The position numbers and the translations under genes are program-made. A stretch of 64,000 nucleotides of DNA, taken from positions 4,105,501-4,169,500 of the forward strand of contig CM063290.1 in assembly GCA_032173965.1 (NCBI GenBank), read 5' to 3'. This DNA is from Sitta carolinensis (lineage: Eukaryota > Chordata > Aves > Passeriformes > Sittidae). A model generated the notes under the pieces. It worked only from the letters and a program-made list of their open reading frames with translations, made no database searches and was not told where the DNA came from. Positions 1-33,979 of this stretch are shown here, piece after piece; within the stretch, counting starts at the first letter, position 1, and every line of letters begins with the position of its first letter.

Positions 1-198
1 CGCTGCGCTGCCCTGCCACGCAGCTCCGCGTTCGCCGCCGCTTCCGCGCGCTCCCCTCCCGCCCCCGCGCGTGGTGCCGCCCGGCGCGGGCGGGGCGCGC
101 TGGAGGCGCGGGGGTCGCGCAGCCGCCGCCCCGGCCCGGCCCGAGCCTGCGGCTCCCCCGCTCCGAGCCTGCGGCTGCCCCGGCCCGCCTGGGGGGCG
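1..198 (+). promoter_or_regulatory. PRKCI: PRKCI promoter-proximal CpG island and 5' UTR
   Basis: The first 198 bases are extremely GC- and CpG-rich and lead directly into the PRKCI start codon. The richness continues past exon 1 to roughly 440. No TATA box is visible, as expected for a housekeeping CpG-island promoter. The window starts inside this element, so the transcription start cannot be placed. Confidence 0.75.
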
Positions 199-24586
<24,388 letters not shown>

Positions 24587-27025
24587 ATTCTCCATTTCTG
24601 AACTGTGCCAATTGTTACTCCATTTGTTTCTGCATGGATAAACATCTCTCCATTTGGATGCACTTGCATAAAATGAGTAACTCGACATCCTGCCCTTGCC
24701 ACCTAGTGTGAATTTCCTTTTTGTATTGATTGTTGTCCAGGACAGTTGTTATGCTGAACCTTTCAGCTGCCAGATTTAAATGTTAGAACTTTCTAACAAT
24801 TTTGCCAAATTTGAATTTTAATACAGGAGTTGGTCTCTGGGACTCCTGACTGAACAAAGGGTCTGGCTGTATAGTTTGCCAGAACACTACTCAGTGTTCT
24901 GAGCAAGGAAAGGTTTTCAGTGCTTAATGAACACAACTTGTATCAGGTGATGTTATAAATTATTCTTCAAGGATTTCAGATTGTTCAGCAAGATGAATAA
25001 GAACTTTTCACTTCTGTAGTTCCAACTCCCTTCTCTCTGAACATCTGATTTCCCTATTCTAGACATAGAAATTAGAGTTTCGTTCATGCCCTTCAGACTG
25101 AAATGACAGCAAGGAGAGCAGATATTTACACTGAATAGGTCAAGACTGGCTGCTTTCATGAGGAATATTGATCCTACCCTGAAGGAGACTTAGCTCCATA
25201 TCAGAATGGGTAGACTTTACTCCAGCACTCACACTAGGAATTGTACACTGATACAAAGAGTGCCTTTCTAGCCTGGCCCTTTCAGCAAGGGTCAGACATG
25301 GCATCAAGTGTCAGTTTAATTAAAGAATTCAGTTAACTCTTAAAGAAGTTAAAATCTGTACAGCATAATTCAGCAGTAAAGGGCAGCTGATACTGAACCT
25401 CATACTATTTATTGCTTTTGTACTTGCTGTCTTAACTGCATCAGAACTGCACACGGTACAGCCACAGCCTGGAAAAGGGCATTGGTCCCTTTTTTATCTT
25501 ACTGCCATACTGCTGGGAATGAGTTCAACTTTGCCAGTGGAGAAAGCATATCTAGAAAAAAATAGGTGCTGTCCACAATAACTCCCTTAACTTCTGCCCT
25601 TAGAGATGGTGATCTGTACTCACAGTCAAACCTGAAATATTGGTAGCAGGCTCAAGGAAAGCAATTGAAAGAATGGGTCAAACTAGGACTAAGAGATATG
25701 TTTCTTACATTTCATGTTAGTAAGTAGTGTAATATACAGCACAGATAATTCTTATTTTTAATGCTAAAGCAATAGTTATGAATGTGTTGGGCTGAAGAAA
25801 TGCCAAATGCACCACTTTTTTATTATTATTATTTTGGGGAAAAGGGATTAAGAGACAGTAAGGAAAGGAATCTGTGTTGTGTAAGAGCTGCAAGAGAAGC
25901 TAAGCGTCACTGAAAGCAGATCTGAGAATCTGTAAGCACAAGTTGGCAAACATTACCTGAAGCTTTTAGTAGACTTTTGCTTGGCCATTGTCTTTCTGTT
26001 AAAATCCTTGTATGGCAACACTAATTTCATAGCACAAGTTCTCTGTTATATGTCTGTTCACTTCCATGTTAGCTGCAAGCAGAGGGATTGCACACATCCA
26101 CACTGGTGTCATGTATGAGATTTACTTCATGTCTTTCTTTGCAATGTGAATAGGAAACTCTTTACTATTGGGCTGAGTTTCCAAAACTGGGAAGTGATTT
26201 GAGAGGCTTCAGTTTCAGGGAAGCATTGAACCTTCTCACTGTTCAGAATGAATGTTTCCTTAAATTCAAGTTGCATCTTTTCAAATGTAAAATATCAGAG
26301 TGAACCTTCCTTTAAAGGGCAGCTAATGGGGTTAAGTGAACTGCTCTACAGTGCAGTTTTAAAATTGTGATTGTTTAGCCTCTGACTCCTGCACCCACAT
26401 GATCAGTTTAGACATCAGGGCATAACTGATATTAAACCTGGGAATCATTTAAAGCAAACAAGAAAAGCCTTGTCTCTACAGTGGCATAATTTCCTATGAA
26501 GTATTAAGGGAAATGGCTTTATGTAAGGAAGAACATTTCTGCCATTCATCATAGAAGAGTAAAGCAAAAGTTAATTTTTTTTAATAATGTCACAGAAAAA
26601 ATACTTTTTCTATTTACATATCTAACTATTTAGAATGTTGCAAAGTGACAAATATAATAAATTACTGTAAATCCATTTTTAAACTTTAATTTTCTCCAAA
26701 GTGCCATGATATTAACTGTTATTTTTCACTGTTAAGCATACAGCAACTGTCATAAATATTCAGAAGGGACATTGGGTGTAAACTGTCCAGTGCAGTAGGT
26801 TTTGTTTTTTGGACAACATGTCTGCATCAGAAGCATGATGTATTTATGTGGAGTAACCTCCTTTTTGTACCTGAGTTGGATTCCTATGGGTGCTCTGCTA
26901 GTTAATATTGTCACTGTTGTTTTTCTGTTTCCATATGGAATATGGTCTTGAGTGTTGTTGTGTAATCATTCCCTTTATTTGTGCACACTTTTTACTTTAA
27001 ATAAAACATTTATATTAGACCTCTC
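24587..27025 (+). other. PRKCI: PRKCI 3' UTR
   Basis: About 2.4 kb of AT-rich sequence follows the stop codon and ends shortly after a canonical AATAAA at 27000-27005. No repeat is recognised inside it. The cleavage point itself is inferred. Confidence 0.75.
27000..27005 (+). terminator. PRKCI: PRKCI polyadenylation signal
   Basis: A canonical AATAAA lies 2.4 kb after the stop codon. It is followed by a T/GT-containing stretch (GACCTCTCTGTGTT) suitable as a downstream element. Confidence 0.75.
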
Positions 27026-29227
27026 TGTGTTAAAATCTCGGAGAAATATTATGCAATGCTGGTCTTTTCTTGGGATCATCATGTGACCCTTTTAAACTAT
27101 CCATATCCCGTGGGAGCCTTGTTCTAATCTTTTCATTTCTTGTAGAAAATTGCACTGGGATAGGCCACAGCAACCCAAGAAATGCCTTTCTTGCCCTGCA
27201 TTTACCAAACATGTCTGAGAATGCAGGTTCTGCTCCAGCATCATTGCCCAGCCTCATGCTCATCTTGTCCTTTGGAAAAATACTATCCTTGTAGGTTCTG
27301 TCTTTCCTCCCAACACCAGTGATGAGACAAAAGCAGTGAAGCATTAGTCCTCTGCACAGAGACAGAAATCTTCTAGGAAAATACAAAATGCTACTTTAGC
27401 CTGCTCATCCAGGGGCCTCTTTCAGCTGGAACTCGTACAACGTCATCTCAGCTGCCAGAGCCGGGATTTGGAGTTCAGAGCAACGCTCTCGTCTGCTGCA
27501 CTTACTTCTGCATGATTTATTTCTTTGTTTCTTCAACTCCTCCCCTGCATTCTCAGATTTCTGACACAGAGGGCACTTAGCTCATAGCCTGCCACAGACG
27601 CAGTGGTTTAATTTCTGTATTTCAGTATCTTTTAAAAAAAGAGATCTTGTCTTGCCTGTTAGCACGGGCGTGTGTCTGCAATGCTGGCGAGTGCTGCAGA
27701 TGGCTGCATATCTTACATGCTTAACCTCCCCCCACGCACGCTCCCTGTGTCTGTTCAGTTGGGTGCCCAGCTGCTCTCGCCTCAGTCTGAGCAATTGTTT
27801 ATGCTGAGGCACTCGATGAAGGAAGCTAATAGCTTGGATAATCTATACATACGCTGGGTAAGTGCTAAGCAAGCGTCCTCCCTCCAGCACGGGTGGTGTA
27901 AGGCGTTGAAGCAACAGAGGTATCTGCAACTGCCCACAGGATGATGATGTTTTCCTGGGAAGAGAGAAGGTAGGATCAGAGCCCCTTTGAGAAAGAGTGG
28001 ATTTTACCATATCTTGCATTTTTTTTTAAGAGTTTCCCCATGGGTTTAATATTTTTTTTCTGCTTATAATAAAGGGGTCTGGATTGCATCCTTCAAAGGA
28101 GGACTCTTGCCATTTAATCACCAGTAATTGAGGGCAGAGCAGCATCTACATCCCAGGTCTGTGCAGCTTTTGTGGGAGGTGGCTTTTTTTCAAGCATAAA
28201 TAGAGCCAGGAATCTCTTGTGTCCACATTTGACTTCTAAGGGTGAATAAAGTGTGTGGGCTTATACTCTTCTTACACCAGAGGAATAATTCAAGTCCTTC
28301 AGGAGCTGAAGTGTTTTGTGCACTGTCCCCACTCTGACTTGTCCTGCAGGATGTGGTGTCTGCCAATATCTATCAACTTTTTGTGCTTAAAGCACAACCT
28401 GCAAGAGGGTATCTGTTTTACCAGAGTGACACCTCTTATGACAGATTAGCTAACAGTCTGAACTGTAACAATTTACTATTAAACATGACTACCAAAGTGA
28501 TTTTTTTTCTTTAAAAAGCACAATCTCATCAGAGAAGAAGATGCACCGTCTTTGTTCACAGTTAAGTTGTGCTCTCCAGGGCACAGTTCATAGTTAAATT
28601 GTGTATCTTTGGGGACTGTGTATCAGGGAACTTTGTGAGCTTCCCCAGAGCCTCAGCACTCCTTGAAAATTCAGACACTTTATTAATCAAAGCAAGATTC
28701 CTCCTGTGCTATTAGTGCACTTTTTTACCACTTGCAAAGGTCTGTAACTCAGCTTTTAGTTGTGCAGTGTCTTCAGAACTGCTTTTCACAGTCCACAGAA
28801 GTTGTAGGCAGAGCTAACACCTTTTTTTAGACAATCCTCTACCTACAAACTTTGTCTTCCATTGCCTGATTATTGTAGCTCTATAGCAACACTATCATTA
28901 CAGCACAATAGTTACCAGAATTTGCAACCTGAAATGGAACATCTCTGCAGCAGAACCTGAAAAAGAAAACCCAACAAATTAAACAATGCCACTGAATCTT
29001 AAGCTTCCATGACATCAGGTCTAATAAAAGATGAAATATCTACCTACATATGTTGCCTTCCTCACAGACATTGATCAGCCCAGCTCTGCTGTTAGATGTT
29101 ACATTTTCTTCAGTAAATTCAAAAGGGGTTATGACATGTTGCATTTCACTGATTGGTATTTGAAGGGTTGAGGTTTTTTTTTTTTTAATCAGGTCCTAAA
29201 GTCCAAGAGGGTAAAGCAGACAGGAAT

Positions 29228-29244
29228 GTCTAGAATGTCTAGAC
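29228..29244. promoter_or_regulatory. Candidate SMAD-binding palindrome upstream of SKIL
   Basis: A perfect GTCTAGAC palindrome at 29237-29244 is immediately preceded by a related GTCTAGAA at 29228. GTCTAGAC is the optimal SMAD3/SMAD4 site, and SKIL is a known TGF-beta-responsive gene. One such 8-mer is expected by chance per about 65 kb, so only its position and the adjacent half-site support it. Confidence 0.35.
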
Positions 29245-29413
29245 AATTACCTCATAAATCCATATCTTTCAGAATCCACTCCAAAAGCTGGTGGATTCAG
29301 AAATCTTGTTTAATTCTGCCATATTGTTGTGGCTTTTAAGCAGACCTTTTATCTGCTTAATAAATAAGTACCGGGTGTTAGTATATTTGCAAAAATGTTT
29401 GCTTTTCTATAAA

Positions 29414-29462
29414 ACCCTGATGGTTTGGGTTGGAAGAGGCCTTAAAGATCACTCAGATCCCA
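29414..29462 (-). mobile_element. Short CR1 3'-end remnant
   Basis: TGGTTTGGGTTGGAAGAGGC followed by CTTAAAGATCACTCAGATCCC is a diagnostic antisense CR1 end. It is cut to about 50 bases. Confidence 0.75.
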
Positions 29463-30339
29463 AGATACTGTCAGAGATACTGCAACTGCTGTGGTGGTTT
29501 AAGTGCGAGGTAAGAGGTGACTCGTGAAGCAGCAGTGATGCTCAAGGGCCTCTCCATCAGCGAGCCCGGCCAGCCCGGAGGAAACCCGAGCATATCAAAG
29601 GTGCGAAGTCAAGGATTAAAGAACACCAGAGGCCTCTCTCAGCTGCTCAGGCAGGTCCTGTGGCTGTGCCATAATCCTTTCGGGACGGCATTAGGGAGCG
29701 GGGATCTCTCCGGCCGCGGGCAGCGCTGGCCGGTGCTAAGCGGTGCCTGGTGGTTGTACAACTGCCCCATTTTCATGTGCTCCGCTTTTGTACTCCCATC
29801 AAAATATGTAACTGTGTGGGATGAAAGGAAACGGCAAATTGGATTGCGCCGTAATCCCAGTTGAAGCGCTGTCTTCACAAAGATGTAAACTGAAAAGCTT
29901 TGAGCTTCTTGCAGGCAGAAAAAGAACTTGTAATACATGAACGAGTTGTACAGCGACTAAGCTGTCCCTGAAGAGCATCTTCCCCGTCGCTCCGCGGTTT
30001 GATCATTTCGCTTCCTAAAACATCTGCGCTTCAGCAGCATCGCCTGCGAGGGAGCGGTCTGTGACTGCTCCGGGGACAGGCACCAGCGCACGGACCCGCA
30101 CAGCCCAGCCTTGCGGGGACCCTCTCTGCGGGACCGCATGGCACGTGGAGCCTTGAGGGACGCTCTTGCGGGACGGGGCGCGTCCCGGGGCAGTCACGGA
30201 GAGCCCCGGGCGGCCTCTCGCCGCGCGGGCCTAGACGCACGGAGCGCCCCCGCTGCGCCGGCCAGGCACCCGCTCTGCCCCCGCCGGCCCGCGCCGCTCA
30301 GGCCACGCCCGCCCCACCGTCCCGCCGCGCCGCGCCGCT

Positions 30340-30730
30340 CGCACCCCGCGGCCCCGTCCCCCGTGCGCAGCGGCCCGTCGCCTCTACCGCCCCGTTCCCC
30401 GCCGGCCCCATCCCCCGTCCCCCCGTCCCCCCCGGGCGGCCCGTCCCCCGTGCGGCCCCGTCCCGCCGGCCCCATCCCCCGTGCGGCCCCGTCCCCCCGG
30501 CCGGCCCCGTCCCCCCCGTGCGGCCCCGTCCCTCACCGGCCCCGTTCCCCCGCCGGCCCCATCCCCCCGTCACCCCCGTCCCCCCCGGGCGGCCCCGTCC
30601 CCCCGTGCGGCCCCGTTCCCCCGCCGGCCCATCCTCACCCCCGTCCCCCCGTCCCGCCGCGCCGGCCCCGTCCCCCCGTCACCCCCGTCCCCCGGCCGGC
30701 CCCGCCGGCCCCGTCCCGCCGCCGGCCCCT
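30340..30730. repeat. GC-rich degenerate tandem repeat
   Basis: Irregular reiterations of CGGCCCCGTCCCCC and CGCCGGCCCC words fill about 390 bases. All reading frames stay open on both strands, which explains the proline/arginine-rich open frames here. The minus strand has many G-runs able to form quadruplexes. Confidence 0.8.
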
Positions 30731-30899
30731 CTCGGCCGCTGTGGGGGGAACGGCGGCAGGGCGGCGCGGGGCCGTGTCTGACCGGGCGGGCTGAGGGGAA
30801 GCCGGGCAGAAACACCACTTTCCCATGTATATTCACTTTCTAATGTATACTGTATATACATAATTATTTATTTCTCCTTCCGCTCCCCGCGCTCGGTGG

Positions 30900-31132
30900 C
30901 GGCGAGGCCGGCCCGGCTCTGCCGGCGCTGAGGCGGCGGCGGGCGGGGGAGGGGCGGGCGGGCGCTCCCGCCGCTGCCCCAGACAGTGGGCGGGGCCGGC
31001 GCGCGCCGCCGGCGGGTTCGTGCCCGCGCGCCGCCGCCGCCGTCTCGGTCTCCGCAGTGAGGTCACGGGTGGGCGGCGCGAGCGCGGCGCCTGTTCCGCT
31101 CCCCGCGGCCGCCGGAGCCCCCGCGGCGCCGG
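30900..31132 (+). other. SKIL: Probable SKIL untranslated first exon (right edge at 31132)
   Basis: CGGCGCCGG followed by GTGAGC at 31133 is a strong splice donor in the middle of the CpG island, on the strand of SKIL and 1.7 kb before its start codon. The left edge is arbitrary; I infer it only from the end of the AT-rich block. Confidence 0.4.
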
Positions 31133-32872
31133 GTGAGCAGCCGGGAACTCGCGGGGAACAGCGGGGAGCGAGCGGGGCGGCGGAGCCGCGGGGGGAAGGG
31201 CGGGAGCGCCCGCCGGGGGAGGGGAGGGGAGGGGAGGGAGCGGCGGCTGCGGAGAGGAGGCGCGGGGGCGCGGGGAGAGAGGGGGAGCGGGGGTACCGGG
31301 CATGGGGAGGGGGGGCAGGGACACGGGGGCGGCGGAGCGGCCCGGTACGGCTGGGGACAGCGGGGAGCCGGGCAGGGCGGAGGGGCGAGCCCGGCGGCGG
31401 GAGGGGGAAGGGCTGAGCCGTGCCCGGAGCGGTGCCGGCGGGGCCGGGGTGAGTCACGGCGCGGGAGGGAGCGGCGGGATGCGGCGTCCCGGGAGGGGCT
31501 GCGGGGCCACGGTCGGGGTCCGGGATGGGGCGGCCGGTGCCCGGCCCGCGGCTCGCCGGAGCGCCCGTCCTTTCGGGCGTGCACGCCGGGACAGCCGCTC
31601 CGGACCGCCCCCTCCCCCGCCGGTGTCGCCCGTCGGTCGGGGGCTTGTCCCGGTGCTCCGCGAGTTATTGGGAAGCGCACCCTACCTCTGGCAGGGAATC
31701 CCGGAATGGTTTGGGTTGGAGGGGACCTCAAAGCTCATCTCCTTCCAACCCCCTCTGCCGTGGGCAGGGACACCTTCCACTGTCCCAGGGTGCTCCAAGC
31801 CCCCTCCAGCCTGGCCTTGACACTCCCAGGGATGGTGCAGCCGCAGCTGCTCTGGGAAACCTGTGCCAGTACCTCACTGCTATCAGAGAGAATGATTTCT
31901 TCCTCGTATGAAGTCAAAACCTCTCTCTCAGTTTAAAGCCATTCCCTCTTGTCCTGTCACTTTGTGCCCTTGTCGAAAGTCCCTCTCCAGCTCTCTCGAA
32001 GTCCCTTCAGGTACACAGCAAACTCTGGGATTGCTTGCGATCAGCCTCTCTCTCTTTCACAGGTCATCAGGAAGGACTGGCAGAACTCAGTGCTAGCACA
32101 CGGCATGAATTCAGCCCATGGCCTGGATCTCACCTCTATTACTAATAACTTGGGCTGGGAAAATTCTGACACACACCAGTGACATCTGGGTGAAAGGTGA
32201 CTCTCTAGGGACGTTTAGTTTTTGCTGTCGATCTGGATCAGCCTTTAATTTCAGGATTTATTTGTGAACTGCCATCGTAGCTGTCACAGTGGTGGTGGAG
32301 GTGAAACCATAAAGCTGGCAGCACCATAAAGCAAGCCCTTAAGATTGTGTTTGATCTCTGGGAGCTGAAAGTGCTGAATAAAATTTTCACACAACTTAAA
32401 CAACATTTTGGATCAGTTGCGTTAAGATTGACATTCTTCTAACTGAGCCCATTTTTCTATTTTAATATTTAAATAGAGACTTATTTGAAAAGACAGTATA
32501 TTTTTTAAAGGAAAAAACGATTGAGGATGAGCACGCATCAGCACATCGTTTCTTACTAAATTGCTGGACAAGACTACTTTGTAAAATAGTGGGTAGAGTT
32601 TGAGGACAACCTTTTGTATGCATATTACATTAAGGTTTTTATACTATAAAACTGAACAAATAACTAAGAAAATAGTGTAACCTCTCCGTTAGTAATTTTA
32701 CAATGGGTTACAGTTTATACTGTTGGATGCTGAAGAAGTAATGTTTTAGTGAAAGGAGTGTGCAGCTTGGTGTACCTAAGGTAATCCAAGATCACATGAA
32801 ACTATTTTTTATATGAAAAAGCAAGAAAATGCACATTCAGTACTGGCTTAATTAAAGCTCTGGTGTTTAGCA
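31133..32872 (+). other. SKIL: SKIL 5' intron / leader region
   Basis: This stretch separates the presumed untranslated exon from the coding exon. It holds the G-rich tract, a CR1 fragment and a possible extra exon at 32063-32196. The acceptor of the first coding exon is uncertain: CTGGTGTTTAG ending at 32870 would leave only two leader bases, so an acceptor further upstream is possible. Confidence 0.55.
31693..32018 (-). mobile_element. CR1 LINE 3'-end fragment
   Basis: GGAATGGTTTGGGTTGGAGG, then CCCCCTCTGCCGTGGGCAGG, TTTAAAGCCATTCCCTCTTG and CCCTCTCCAGCTCTC are CR1 words in antisense orientation. It sits directly against the 3' edge of the SKIL CpG island. Confidence 0.88.
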
Positions 32873-33979
32873 ATGGAAAGCCCACAGATAAACTTCCCTC
32901 TAGGTCTGGTTTCAGACCAAAAAAGGAGCAGGATCCATGAGGATGGGAGTCCCCCACTGAAAAAAGCAATGACAGAAATGCATGTAAATAACAAAGTGCA
33001 GGTCGTAATAAATAAATTGCCAACAATAAAGAAGGAGAACCTGGATGACTATGACGAAACTTCGGTGGAGGCTGATGGGGAAACCGCCAAGCCAAACAGT
33101 GCTTCACTATCTGAGCCTTTGAGTTTAAATCCAGGTTTGAAACACACGTTGGCACAGTTCCACCTAAGCAGCCAGAGTTCACTGGGTGGACCTGCAGCTT
33201 TTTCAGCTCGGTATTCCCAGGAAAGTATGTCACCCACTGTCTTCCTGCCTCTCCCATCACCACAAATCCTCTCTGGTCCTCTACTCATCCCTCCAGACAG
33301 CTCCACGGAGCTCACCCAGACCCTGCTGGAGGGGGAATCCATCTCTTGTTTTAAAGTCGGAGGAGAAAAACGACTTTGCCTGCCTCAAGTGTTGAATTCT
33401 GTTCTCCGAGACTTTTCCTTGCAGCAGATCAACACGGTGTGTGATGAGCTCTATATCTACTGCTCAAGGTGCACTTCTGACCAGCTTCACATCCTGAAGG
33501 TTTTGGGAATTCTTCCATTCAACGCTCCGTCCTGCGGGCTCATTACGCTGACGGACGCCCAGAGACTATGCAATGCTTTGCTGCGCCCTCGCACTTTCCC
33601 CCAGAGCGGCAGTTTCCTCCCTGGTAAGAACACCTTGGCCCAGCTGAAAGAGACTGGCAGTGCCTTCGAAGTAGAGCATGAATGCCTGGGCAAGTGCCAG
33701 GGGTTGTTTGCCCCTCAGTTCTACCTTGCCCCGGATGACCCGTGCATCCAGTGCTTGGAATGCTACGGGATGTTCTCGCCCCAGACCTTCGTGATGCATT
33801 CACACAGATCCCCGGACAAGAGGACCTGCCACTGGGGGTTTGAGTCGGCCAAGTGGCACTGCTACCTGCACATTAACCAAAAATACCTGGGCACGTCAGA
33901 GGAGAGAGAGCTCAAGCATCTCTTGGAGGAAATGAAGGAGAAATTCAGCGAGAAAAATCAGAAAAGGACTCGGTCCAAA
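32873..33979 (+). CDS. SKIL: SKIL coding exon 1 (Ski/Sno/Dac and SMAD4-binding domains)
   Basis: This single 369-codon exon carries almost all conserved function. It encodes [20 protein letters not shown], the Ski/Sno/Dac signature [10 protein letters not shown] to [20 protein letters not shown], and the zinc-binding SMAD4 domain with HECLGKC, CIQCLEC and KRTCHWGF to KWHCYLH. It ends in phase 0 at a GTAAGT donor. Reading through the donor stops after 22 codons. Confidence 0.98.

Larger units (their letters stand above)
27026..29950. other. PRKCI-SKIL intergenic region
   Basis: No gene is supported here. A GC-richer, CpG-containing block at about 27410-27960 stands out. A short CR1 remnant lies at 29414-29462, and a SMAD-type palindrome pair at 29228-29244. 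The open frames are short and without recognisable domains. Confidence 0.7.
29950..31690 (+). promoter_or_regulatory. SKIL: SKIL CpG-island promoter region
   Basis: About 1.7 kb is very rich in CpG. It contains a C-rich degenerate tandem block (30340-30730), a 60-bp AT-rich block (about 30818-30880), GGGCGG-type boxes around 30945-30960 and a G-rich purine tract (31200-31480). A good GTGAGC donor at 31133 suggests that an untranslated first exon ends at 31132. The start site is not determined. Confidence 0.75.

Noticed and set aside
27030..27386. 118-codon minus-strand frame just after the PRKCI polyadenylation signal
   Set aside because: No recognisable domain, promoter or splice signals. 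Its length is within chance expectation for the region.
30111..30843. Several long Pro/Arg/Ala-rich open frames on both strands, up to 227 codons
   Set aside because: They lie in a GC-rich degenerate tandem repeat where stop codons are almost absent in every frame. No domain, no splice support and no codon-specific signal is visible.
30833..31936. Long open frames across the G-rich part of the SKIL promoter on both strands
   Set aside because: Composition-driven lack of stops in a CpG island. The plus-strand frames run into a CR1 fragment, as expected for non-coding DNA.
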